A DNA stretch of 64,000 bases from Flavobacterium fontis (lineage in GTDB: Bacteria > Bacteroidota > Bacteroidia > Flavobacteriales > Flavobacteriaceae), in contig NZ_FQVQ01000006.1 of NCBI RefSeq assembly GCF_900129405.1, positions 109,415-173,414 of the forward strand, written 5' to 3'. The position numbers and the translations under genes were made by a program. Below the pieces are notes generated by a model. The model ran no database searches. It worked only from the letters and a program-made list of their open reading frames with translations, and was not told the origin of the DNA. Below are positions 18,845 to 26,876 of this stretch, piece by piece (position 1 is the stretch's first letter; every line of letters starts with the position of its first letter).

Positions 18845-19485
18845 TGTGCTTCTTTGAGTACCGATTTTCGCCCGATGGTTTTCGTAATTATGTCTTTTTC
18901 CAGGTCCCATCCCCGTGCAGGCGAGTACTCCCTTCCATACCAAATAATTTGTAAATGCAAATCATTCCAAGACGCTTCGGGAAATAGTTTTTTGGCATCT
19001 CGTTCGGTTTGAACCACACTTTTCCCATTGGATAATCCCCAACGGTACATCAAACGGTGAATATGTGTATCTACTGGAAATGCCGGTACACCAAAGGCTT
19101 GACTCATCACCACACTTGCTGTTTTATGTCCCACACCCGGTAAAGCTTCGAGGGCTTCAAAACTTTGGGGCACTTCACCGTTGTATTGGTCGATTAATAG
19201 CTGGGATAAGCCGTGTATGGCTTTGGATTTCATCGGAGAAAGTCCGCAGGGTTTAATGATTTCTCGTATCGTTTCAACGGATAACTTTACCATAGCATAG
19301 GGATTATCCGCTTTCGCAAAAAGATGTGGCGTAGTTAAATTTACCCGAACATCCGTACATTGAGCGGATAGTAAAACCGCAATTAATAGCGTATAGGGAT
19401 CTTTATGGTCCAAAGGAATGGGAATGGTAGGGTAAAGGTCTTTTAACGTATTTATAACAAACGTTGCGCGTTCTTTCTGAGTCAT
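18829..19485 (-). CDS. nth: Endonuclease III (DNA glycosylase/AP lyase) without Fe-S cluster cysteines
   Basis: A 218-aa HhH-GPD protein that removes oxidised pyrimidines and nicks AP sites. The helix-hairpin-helix LPGVGHKTA carries the lyase Lys121, and the VDTH motif carries catalytic Asp139, both intact. The C-terminus, however, reads YGREYSPARGWDLEKDIITK and has none of the four cysteines (C-x6-C-x2-C-x5-C) that hold the [4Fe-4S] cluster in E. coli Nth. The frame is complete, so this is a cluster-less variant, not a truncation. It is convergent with the sigma operon and divergent from bcp. Confidence 0.93.
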   Translation of the reverse strand: MTQKERATFVINTLKDLYPTIPIPLDHKDPYTLLIAVLLSAQCTDVRVNLTTPHLFAKADNPYAMVKLSVETIREIIKPCGLSPMKSKAIHGLSQLLIDQYNGEVPQSFEALEALPGVGHKTASVVMSQAFGVPAFPVDTHIHRLMYRWGLSNGKSVVQTERDAKKLFPEASWNDLHLQIIWYGREYSPARGWDLEKDIITKTIGRKSVLKEAQKKSR

Positions 19486-19490
19486 TTTTG

Positions 19491-19504
19491 TACTTTTAAA
19501 AGTA
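19491..19504. promoter_or_regulatory. 14-bp perfect palindrome between nth and bcp
   Basis: TACTTTTAAAAGTA is its own reverse complement and lies in the 55-bp divergent gap between nth and bcp. It could be a shared operator for the two oxidative-damage genes, or chance in an AT-rich gap. Confidence 0.3.
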
Positions 19505-19540
19505 TAAATTTACGTCAAACGCTAACAAATAAAAAATACG

Positions 19541-19993
19541 ATGACCACTTTAAAAAAAGGCGATGCTGCCCCTTTATTTTCGGGCAAAGATCAAGATGGA
19601 AATGTACATACCTTGGCGGATTACAAGGGTAAGAAACTTGTGGTATTCTTTTACCCCAAAGCCAACACACCCGGCTGTACCGCAGAAGCGTGTGACTTGC
19701 GGGACAATTATGCCCGTTTTGAAGCCCAAAATTATGCTTTACTCGGCGTAAGTGCTGATTCGGCAAAAGCACAGGCAAGTTTTAAAAATAAGTATGAATT
19801 TCCATTTCCATTGTTGGCAGATGAAGATAAATCTGTGATTCAAGCGTTTGGGGTTTGGGGTCCCAAAAAATTTATGGGGAAAGAATACGATGGCATCCAC
19901 CGCACCACTTTTGTGATCAATGAGGCAGGCGTGATTGATGACGTCATTACCGAGGTAAAAACTAAAGCCCACGCGGCACAAATTTTACCCTAA
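19541..19993 (+). CDS. bcp: Peroxiredoxin, thioredoxin-dependent thiol peroxidase (Bcp/PrxQ)
   Basis: A 150-aa AhpC/TSA-family protein. The active-site segment YPKANTPGCTAEACDLRD holds peroxidatic Cys46 and the close resolving Cys51, the pattern of atypical 2-Cys PrxQ/Bcp enzymes that reduce organic hydroperoxides and H2O2 using thioredoxin. The downstream FGVWGPKKFMGKEYDGIHRTTFVI matches the family. Cytoplasmic. It is divergent from nth and followed at once by a terminator, so it is probably monocistronic. Confidence 0.95.
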   Translation: MTTLKKGDAAPLFSGKDQDGNVHTLADYKGKKLVVFFYPKANTPGCTAEACDLRDNYARFEAQNYALLGVSADSAKAQASFKNKYEFPFPLLADEDKSVIQAFGVWGPKKFMGKEYDGIHRTTFVINEAGVIDDVITEVKTKAHAAQILP

Positions 19994-20000
19994 CAAAAAA

Positions 20001-20030
20001 GCCCCGATTGATTTCGGGGCTTCTTTTTTT
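20001..20030 (+). terminator. Terminator of bcp
   Basis: GCCCCGA pairs with TCGGGGC around a 6-base loop, flanked by an A-run upstream and T-run downstream, so it can work on both strands. It also lies against the stop codon of the convergent gene at 20029. Confidence 0.85.
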
Positions 20031-21492
20031 ATGCTTCTTCCAATACGCGATTGGGGTCGTATCCAAACAAATGATGTTGTTTAATTAAATCTGCTGTCCC
20101 TTCAGGCAACATAGCTTCCCAACCCGGCGTACCGTTGGAGATCATTTTCAAGACCTCGCGGGAGAATATTTTTAAATTGCCGCGGTCATAATCGGTTACA
20201 TCCACTACCTTACCATTGTACGCAAAGAACTTGTACAATTCTTTCATTCGTGGGTGAACTTTTAAGTTTTGTGACGTGATAATTTCTCCATTTTCCTCCA
20301 TCGGGTAAAGGTATACTTTGAGATCACGGTAGAATAATTTACCAAAGGCTTCCAAAATCCCACCACTCAAATGGCGGTAGTATTTTTCATCAAAAATATC
20401 AATCAAATTGTTCACACCCATGGCCAATCCCATACGGGCTTTGGTGTAGCTGGAGAAGTACTCCACCACGCGATAGTACTCTTGGAAATTGGATATCATA
20501 ACCGTTTGCCCTAGTTTACAGAGCAATTCGGCACGGTCCATAAAGTCGCGTTCGTCAATTTCCCCTTCCGAGCGAAGGTTAGAAAGCGTAATTTCAAAAA
20601 CGACAAAGGTGTTTTCTTTTTCAACTTTGTTTTCCTGGTAGAACATTTCCAACGATTTCTCGTACATGTCCATATTTACTTTGGTCACGGGTCGGAAACT
20701 TCCGCGTATCGCTAAGATGTTTTTCTTGTATAAAACTGCAGCGGGAAGTATGTTTTTTCCATCAGGGCCAAACATTACCGCATCGGTCATGCCGTTACGA
20801 ACCAATTGCAAACTGATCAATCGATTGTCAACATTGGCAAAGCGCGGGCCCGAAAAGTTGATGGTGTCGATTTCCAACTGGTCTTTGTCCAAATGATCGT
20901 AGAGGTAGCGTAACAGTTTCTTAGGGTCGTTGTATTTGTAGAACGCCCCATAAATCAAATTCACCCCCAATATACCCAACGTTTCTTGTTGCAAACGAGC
21001 ATCATTTTCTTTAAAACGGATGTGAAGGGTGATTTCATTGTAATCCTCATCGGGTTCAACTTGGTATTTGATACCCACCCAACCGTGGCCTTTGAACTGT
21101 TTTGCAAAATCAATTGTCGCTACCGTATTGGCGTAACTGAAAAACATTTTATTGGGATGCTTATCCCGCTTCAAACGCTCTTCAATTAAGCGAACTTCAT
21201 GATTCAACATTTTTTTCAAACGGCTCTCGGTCACATAGCGCCCATCGTCTTCGTTGCCGTAAATCGCATCGCTGAAGTCTTTATCATACGCCGACATCGC
21301 CTTGGCAATGGTACCCGACGATCCTCCCGCACGGAAAAAATGACGCACGGTTTCTTGACCAGCTCCAATTTCAGCAAAGGTTCCGTAAATATTTTCGTTC
21401 AGGTTAATCCGTAAGGCCTTATCCTTTGTTGTCGGAATCTGTGTAATGACACGATCACCTTTTAACTTGATGTTTAATTCGTTATTCGCCAT
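20029..21492 (-). CDS. Conserved protein of unknown function (487 aa)
   Basis: A soluble 487-aa protein with no signal peptide or membrane segment. Notable conserved-looking stretches are NENIYGTFAEIGAGQETVRHFFRAGG, AKAMSAYDKDFSDAIYG, MFFSYANTVATIDF and GWVGIKYQ in the N-terminal half. I recall close relatives in many bacteria labelled either TonB-dependent receptor or nicotinate-nucleotide adenylyltransferase. Neither fits: there is no beta-barrel and no HxGH nucleotidyltransferase motif. The function is therefore open. The gene is monocistronic and convergent with bcp. Confidence 0.8.
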   Translation of the reverse strand: MANNELNIKLKGDRVITQIPTTKDKALRINLNENIYGTFAEIGAGQETVRHFFRAGGSSGTIAKAMSAYDKDFSDAIYGNEDDGRYVTESRLKKMLNHEVRLIEERLKRDKHPNKMFFSYANTVATIDFAKQFKGHGWVGIKYQVEPDEDYNEITLHIRFKENDARLQQETLGILGVNLIYGAFYKYNDPKKLLRYLYDHLDKDQLEIDTINFSGPRFANVDNRLISLQLVRNGMTDAVMFGPDGKNILPAAVLYKKNILAIRGSFRPVTKVNMDMYEKSLEMFYQENKVEKENTFVVFEITLSNLRSEGEIDERDFMDRAELLCKLGQTVMISNFQEYYRVVEYFSSYTKARMGLAMGVNNLIDIFDEKYYRHLSGGILEAFGKLFYRDLKVYLYPMEENGEIITSQNLKVHPRMKELYKFFAYNGKVVDVTDYDRGNLKIFSREVLKMISNGTPGWEAMLPEGTADLIKQHHLFGYDPNRVLEEA

Positions 21493-21619
21493 AATTCTTG
21501 TATGCCTCGCAAAGTTAATAAAACGATTGCGGTATGTAAAGGGAATTAATCCTAATTTTGTATTAAATTACGCCTGATTACCGCGGGGTATTTCTCGCTT
21601 ACCACAAAAATCGTGCTAC

Positions 21620-22387
21620 ATGAAAATTCATTTTCTAGGAACCGGTACTTCACAGGGTATTCCCGTCATCGGAAGTGACCATCCCGTTTGCTTAAGTCAA
21701 GACTCTCGCGACAAGCGACTACGGGTTTCTATTTGGGTGGAAGTTGAGGGGCAATCCCTCGTAGTCGATTGTGGACCCGATTTTCGGCAGCAAATGCTAT
21801 CGTCAGGATGTACCCGCATTGATGGCTTGCTTTTTACCCATGAGCACGCCGATCATACTGCGGGTTTGGATGACATTCGCCCGTTTAATTTTCAATACGG
21901 TCCGATGCCTGTTTATGCCGAATCTCGCGTTATTGCCAATTTGAGGCAACGCTATGGCTATATTTTTGCAACTGAAAATCGCTATCCAGGAGCCCCCGCG
22001 GTACACGTGCATCCCATTGAGGCTGACGCGCCTTTTTCTATCGGTGGGGTTACGATTCAGCCTATACGGGTTTGGCATGGCGATTTACCAGTTTTGGGAT
22101 TTCGGATAGGTGATTTCGCGTATTTGACCGACGTTAAAACCATTGAAACAGCCGAATTGGATAAGCTGAAAGGGCTGAAAGTATTGGTGGTGAATGCCTT
22201 ACGGGAAGCGCCTCATGATACGCATTTCAATTTGCAGGAAGCATTAGATTTTGTAAATTTGGTACAACCAGAGCAAGCCTATTTAACGCATATTAGTCAC
22301 CACATGGGCTTTCACGCAGAACGGGAAAAAACGCTCCCATCTACGGTTTTTTTGGCGTACGATAACCTAGTTTTAACACTCGAATAA
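21620..22387 (+). CDS. MBL-fold metal-dependent hydrolase (PhnP-like)
   Basis: A 255-aa metallo-beta-lactamase fold protein. GTGTSQGIPVIG at the N-terminus, the metal motif THEHADHTAGLDD, DFAYLTD, and the late HISHHMGF supply the usual His/Asp ligands. The layout resembles the phosphodiesterase PhnP branch, but there is no phosphonate gene nearby, so the substrate is open. It is followed after 2 bp by the next gene, forming a three-gene operon. Confidence 0.85.
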   Translation: MKIHFLGTGTSQGIPVIGSDHPVCLSQDSRDKRLRVSIWVEVEGQSLVVDCGPDFRQQMLSSGCTRIDGLLFTHEHADHTAGLDDIRPFNFQYGPMPVYAESRVIANLRQRYGYIFATENRYPGAPAVHVHPIEADAPFSIGGVTIQPIRVWHGDLPVLGFRIGDFAYLTDVKTIETAELDKLKGLKVLVVNALREAPHDTHFNLQEALDFVNLVQPEQAYLTHISHHMGFHAEREKTLPSTVFLAYDNLVLTLE

Positions 22388-22389
22388 TC

Positions 22390-22881
22390 ATGGCACGACA
22401 ACTTTATCTTTATTTATTTATCATCGCTGCACTTTTGGCTTCGTTTACTTATGTGTATTACAGCAAGCAGGTTCAAATGCAACAAAAGAAAGCAACGGCT
22501 GACTTAAAGGCGAAAAGCGATAGTATTGCACAACTTTCGCAACAGTTGGCCAATGCCGATTCCTTTTCGTTGCAAAAAAACGAGTATGCGCAAAACTATT
22601 TTGCCAATTTTGATGTAAAAAAGTTAGAACCTTCCATCAAGGAACAGTTATTGAGTTTCAACGACAAACCGGAGGGGAATCCGTATACGGGACAAGAGAA
22701 ATTAGGGGAACAAAAATTCATTATTAATTCCATGAAAGTCCTCAACCACCGCTGGATTATTGCCAATTATAGCGATGGAACGTATTGGGGTGATGTGATG
22801 ATCAAATATTTTGTCGATGATAAAGGAAAAGCTACCTTCCAAACCATGGACAGCTACATTTATCCCAAAGAGGAATACTAA
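22390..22881 (+). CDS. Membrane-anchored coiled-coil protein, unknown function
   Basis: A 163-aa protein with one N-terminal membrane helix (YLYLFIIAALLASFTYVYY), a short coiled coil (about residues 35-60, KATADLKAKSDSIAQLSQQL) and a soluble C-terminal domain (WIIANYSDGTYWGDVMIKYF) that probably faces the periplasm. Start is 2 bp after the MBL hydrolase. Not recognised as a named family. Confidence 0.75.
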   Translation: MARQLYLYLFIIAALLASFTYVYYSKQVQMQQKKATADLKAKSDSIAQLSQQLANADSFSLQKNEYAQNYFANFDVKKLEPSIKEQLLSFNDKPEGNPYTGQEKLGEQKFIINSMKVLNHRWIIANYSDGTYWGDVMIKYFVDDKGKATFQTMDSYIYPKEEY

Positions 22882-22896
22882 CGTTTAATTTTCAGC

Positions 22897-23376
22897 ATGA
22901 AAACATCTTTTTTTTCACTCCTGCTATTGTTGCTTGTCGGTGCTTGCAAACCCCAATCGGAGGAGGCAACCGCAGCGCAAGGGCAAGTCAAGGATTCTAC
23001 CATTACGGGTTCAGATAAAGACGAAAACGGTTGTTTAGCTTCAGCGGGATATACGTGGTCGAAACTAAACAAAGAATGTGTCCGGATGTTCACGGGATTG
23101 CAATTAAATCCCGTAGATCAAGCCAATACGGAAGATGAAACTCTAGCGGCTTATGTTTTGTTTAGCGAAGACCGTAAGCAAGCGGAAGTCTTTTTACCCA
23201 ACCAAGAATCCATGGTGCTTACGCGTGCTAGCGAGGGCAGTCCATGGGTGAAAAACGACTACCAATTGGTCGCCTGGAAAGGGTTTATCTTTAAAAAAGG
23301 GGAAACGACTTTGTATGCAGGTGATGGTGAAATCGGGCAAAAGGTGACGGGTAGTGCCGATCCAGAAGCCGAGTAA
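22897..23376 (+). CDS. Lipoprotein of unknown function
   Basis: A 159-aa protein with lipobox LLVGAC (Cys17) and a low-complexity linker. The domain after residue 45 (CLASAGYTWSKLNKECVRMF) has two Cys that may form a disulphide. Third gene of the operon starting at 21620. No known domain was recognised. Confidence 0.75.
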   Translation: MKTSFFSLLLLLLVGACKPQSEEATAAQGQVKDSTITGSDKDENGCLASAGYTWSKLNKECVRMFTGLQLNPVDQANTEDETLAAYVLFSEDRKQAEVFLPNQESMVLTRASEGSPWVKNDYQLVAWKGFIFKKGETTLYAGDGEIGQKVTGSADPEAE

Positions 23377-24021
23377 TTAACGCGTAGTTTCTAGCCAGTT
23401 TCTAAAATCAAAAAAGTTTTGTGGTGACACCCCATGCCCTACAGGATACTCTTTGTAGGTAACTGAAATCCCCAAATCCTCCAATTGCGGCACTGCTTTT
23501 CGGGCCCAATCGACAGGAATTACCTGATCCACACTGCCATGAGAAGCAAAGACTTGTAAAGTGTCTAACGCTTTGCCTTCAAATCCTTCCACAGCAATGT
23601 CTCGGTTAAAATACCCACTCATCCCTACAACACGTTGTACTTTTTCGGGATACGATACCGCTACAGCATAACTCAAAATACACCCTTGACTAAATCCGAT
23701 GAGGGTTACCTGTTTTGGATCAATAGGGTATTTCTGAAGAAGTTCATCAATACAATCAGCGATTCGATCCCGCGATTGACGGGCTTGTACTACATCTGAA
23801 AATTTATTTTCATCGGCGTCAAAATTTATGGCATACCATGCATAACTTCCGTACATGAGATCATACGGCGCTCGAACAGAAATCACATAATAATCGTTTG
23901 GCAGTTCAGTGGCAAACGAAAATAAATCCTGTTCGTTGCTTCCGTAGCCGTGAAGTAAAATCAAAACGGGATGACCGGATTGAATCGTTTGAGGTTCTCT
24001 AACAAGGTAGTGTAAGTTCAT
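23377..24021 (-). CDS. Alpha/beta hydrolase (phospholipase/carboxylesterase family)
   Basis: A 214-aa hydrolase. LLHGYGSNEQDLFSFA (oxyanion region), the nucleophile elbow GFSQGC, and the C-terminal Asp (GSVDQVIP) and His (PVGHGVS) give the Ser-Asp-His triad of the YpfH/carboxylesterase group. No signal peptide; it probably acts on short-chain esters in the cytoplasm. The adjacent receptor gene lies 24 bp upstream on the same strand, but a functional link is not evident. Confidence 0.85.
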   Translation of the reverse strand: MNLHYLVREPQTIQSGHPVLILLHGYGSNEQDLFSFATELPNDYYVISVRAPYDLMYGSYAWYAINFDADENKFSDVVQARQSRDRIADCIDELLQKYPIDPKQVTLIGFSQGCILSYAVAVSYPEKVQRVVGMSGYFNRDIAVEGFEGKALDTLQVFASHGSVDQVIPVDWARKAVPQLEDLGISVTYKEYPVGHGVSPQNFFDFRNWLETTR

Positions 24022-24045
24022 AGCTATTGTTTGCGCGCAAAGATA

Positions 24046-26478
24046 CTAATTCCCAATACGATTTTTCTCGTCTTCTACTCCGGTATTGCGGTTTTGTGCT
24101 CTTTTCACTTGGTCATTTCCAAAATTATACGTGAGGTTAAAACGAAGCTGGCGGCTGTCACTTCCCCCACGGCCGTTGATGATAACGTTGGCAAACTCGG
24201 TTCGACCCGACCACGGTGAGGTAAATAATACGTCGGAAACGGCCACACGTACATTTAATTTATCTTTCAAAAACTTTTTTTGCAACGCAATGTCAAGGGA
24301 TCCCAAGCTTGCTGTACGATAGGTTCCACCCCATACCGAAGGCGAATTAAACCATCCTGAAATTTCCAAATTGATTTTTTTAGGAAGCGTAATATTATTT
24401 TGCCCATAAATGTTCAAAGTTTCCTGCGTTAAGCCCACAAAAGAGGGATCCGTGGGAATGTAGCGGCTGCGAAAGGCATTGACACTCATATACACATTCC
24501 ACCAATTGTTGACCTTAAATGGGTACGAAATTCCCAAGTTTATCGTTTCCTGATTGGCCACATTTTTGGTAGTCATGCGACTTTTATTCAGTCCCACTGC
24601 TTCGGTTACTTGTGCAAAGAAATCAGAGACATAACTGTAGCTCAACGAAGTGTTCAGTTTGTATTTGTAAGTGTGGGAAGCTTTAACATTATGCACGTAT
24701 TGGGGTTGCAAAAAAGGATTCCCTTTGCTAACCGATAATTCATCAATTTGATATTCAAACGGATTTAAAGCGTTGTAACTAGGGCGTTCGATACGGCGAC
24801 TGTACGTAAGTGCCCACGAATTGCTTTCGTTTTGCGCAAACGTGATTCCTCCACTGGGGAAAAAATCGGTATATTTTCGTTTTACCCGCGCATCGTTGTT
24901 TTGCTGTAAACTGCTCAATTCACCATCGGAATGTGTGTTTTCAACGCGGAGTCCCAATTGAAAATTGAACTTCTTCACCATACGGTTATAATTCACATAC
25001 ACCGCATTTACATTTTCTTTATAGGTAAAGCGATTACTCAAAGTGGTATTGAAAACGGGTTGTCCTGCGGGATAATTAAAAACATCAAAGGTGTTTTCTG
25101 TGGATACTAACGAAGTCTTCATTCCCAGTCCCAATTTTCCTTTACCCAATCGCTGTTCATAATCGGATTTAAATGCGGCAATATCAATGATAACAGGAGT
25201 GTATTGGCTGTTGATGATGGCACTTAATACGGTTATTTCGGTGGGGTCCAAATAAAAGTTGGGTAAAAAAGTATCGCGATCTGAGTTGTACCGCCCAACA
25301 TCCAAATCGGTGGTTAACGAAACCCCTGTGGTATCTTGAAATCGGTAATTTACGTTGGCATACAAGTTATAATTTTTGTTATGCGCCTTGTTTTGCGCTA
25401 CCAAAACGCTATCGATAACATTGGAAGTTTGCGGGCGAATAGGAGTTCGAGATCGGCCATCTCCATAGGCATTATTAAAGTTCCCCGTGAGAACAAGGCC
25501 AAATGAATGACGACGATTGTGGGTGTAATCAAGTCCCATTTTCACGTTGTTGGCATTGGTCATGTAATCCGTTTTCGTATCGGAATTAAAAATCCGACCG
25601 TTTTGTTGGCGTTCAAACTCCATAAAGTTGTAACTCTTTCCAAATCGGTTGCTATAGTTGAGGTAGGTGTTAAATTTTTTACTGCGGTTGTTTAAAGATA
25701 TCGAATTCACCGACGTACCAAAGCGCCCAATATTGTACCCCGAAGTGACCGTACCGTTCGTCCCAAAGTTTTTATTTTTTTTCAATTTGATATTGACAAT
25801 ACCTGCATTTCCGGCAGCATCGTATTTGGAAGACGGTTGGGTAATGATCTCAATCGATTCAATATCTGTGGATTGGATCGTTTTTAAAAAATTGGTCATA
25901 TCGGCGCCACTCAAAAACGATTGTTTTCCATCGATGTAAAAAAGAACACCACTTTTGCCTTCAACCACAACATTATCGTTGTTGTCGACTACAACACCCG
26001 GTGCTTTGCGCAACAATTCAAAACCAGTATTCCCTGTTGCATTAATCGTATTTTCGACATTGAAAACCGTTTTATCGGCCAAGACTTGAACCAGTGGTTT
26101 TTCTTTTTTGATGACGACTTCGTTCAACTGAACAGCGCTTTCTTTCAGACGGATGGGTTCCAAAATTAATTCGCTTTCCGTGATAAGCAGTCCTTTGAGA
26201 ATTTGGTCTTCAAACCCTACAGAGGAGACCTTTAAAGTATATGTTCCAGGACGCAATCGCGAAATGGTAAAGGCGCCTTCGGCATCGGTTAAAACGGCTT
26301 TGACTAGTTTGTTGTCGGTATCAAATAGAGCGACAGAGGCGGCATAAAGGGCTGTTTCTTTCTCCGAACGAACTCTTCCTTTGACATTTCCGGTTTGCGC
26401 TTGAGCACGAAAACCATAACTAAAAAGACTGAAGAGGACAAAAAGAAATGGGGTAATCGTAAAGGGTTTTGCTTTCAT
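24046..26478 (-). CDS. Outer-membrane beta-barrel receptor (TonB-dependent-like, OMP_b-brl_3)
   Basis: An 810-aa protein with a signal peptide (ending RAQAQ). Residues about 30-115 are a carboxypeptidase-regulatory-like domain (VKGRVRSEKETALYAASV, LRPGTYTLKVSSVGFEDQ). Residues about 125-230 are a plug domain (LRKAPGVVVDNNDNVVVEGKSGVLFYIDG, IESIEIITQPSSKYDAAGNAGIVNI). The rest is a 22-strand-type barrel. This is the outer-membrane beta-barrel family often annotated as TonB-dependent receptor; no SusD partner is adjacent, so a glycan substrate is not implied and a metal or peptide ligand is as likely. Confidence 0.88.
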   Translation of the reverse strand: MKAKPFTITPFLFVLFSLFSYGFRAQAQTGNVKGRVRSEKETALYAASVALFDTDNKLVKAVLTDAEGAFTISRLRPGTYTLKVSSVGFEDQILKGLLITESELILEPIRLKESAVQLNEVVIKKEKPLVQVLADKTVFNVENTINATGNTGFELLRKAPGVVVDNNDNVVVEGKSGVLFYIDGKQSFLSGADMTNFLKTIQSTDIESIEIITQPSSKYDAAGNAGIVNIKLKKNKNFGTNGTVTSGYNIGRFGTSVNSISLNNRSKKFNTYLNYSNRFGKSYNFMEFERQQNGRIFNSDTKTDYMTNANNVKMGLDYTHNRRHSFGLVLTGNFNNAYGDGRSRTPIRPQTSNVIDSVLVAQNKAHNKNYNLYANVNYRFQDTTGVSLTTDLDVGRYNSDRDTFLPNFYLDPTEITVLSAIINSQYTPVIIDIAAFKSDYEQRLGKGKLGLGMKTSLVSTENTFDVFNYPAGQPVFNTTLSNRFTYKENVNAVYVNYNRMVKKFNFQLGLRVENTHSDGELSSLQQNNDARVKRKYTDFFPSGGITFAQNESNSWALTYSRRIERPSYNALNPFEYQIDELSVSKGNPFLQPQYVHNVKASHTYKYKLNTSLSYSYVSDFFAQVTEAVGLNKSRMTTKNVANQETINLGISYPFKVNNWWNVYMSVNAFRSRYIPTDPSFVGLTQETLNIYGQNNITLPKKINLEISGWFNSPSVWGGTYRTASLGSLDIALQKKFLKDKLNVRVAVSDVLFTSPWSGRTEFANVIINGRGGSDSRQLRFNLTYNFGNDQVKRAQNRNTGVEDEKNRIGN

Positions 26479-26520
26479 GAGGTTTCTGATTACCTCATTT
26501 GTCCTAAAAACGTCAGATTG

Positions 26521-26874
26521 TTACAACCGTTTCAACCATTTTTGAAAAAAAGATCCCAACAAAGGAATGGGACGGGTATACCCCATAACTGCTGTGAACA
26601 TGCCGTAAAAGGTAAGGATACTTATAAAAATCCAAAAGGGAAAAGCGATGTTGAAACTCGTTTCAGGGGGTAATTGTGAACGGTTGAAATAACTACTCAT
26701 CGTGAGTCCAATCAACAGAAATGTTGCTGTGAGTCCCAACCCTTGGCGCAAATGAAACGAAGTATAGGGATTTTTTTTGTCGGCATTGATGGATAATGCG
26801 ATAAGCGGGCCAATGATGAGCACATAACTCAAGATAGCCATTGATTTGCCTTCTTTGATGGTTGTTGTGTCCAT
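26521..26874 (-). CDS. Small integral membrane protein (DUF4870-like)
   Basis: A 117-aa protein with about three hydrophobic segments (MAILSYVLIIGPLIALSI, GLGLTATFLLIGLTM, FPFWIFISILTFYGMFTAVM) and the motif FHLRQGLGL typical of DUF4870-like proteins. Two bp downstream of the dihydroorotase-like gene, so probably in its operon. Function unknown. Confidence 0.75.
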   Translation of the reverse strand: MDTTTIKEGKSMAILSYVLIIGPLIALSINADKKNPYTSFHLRQGLGLTATFLLIGLTMSSYFNRSQLPPETSFNIAFPFWIFISILTFYGMFTAVMGYTRPIPLLGSFFQKWLKRL

Positions 26875-26876
26875 AA

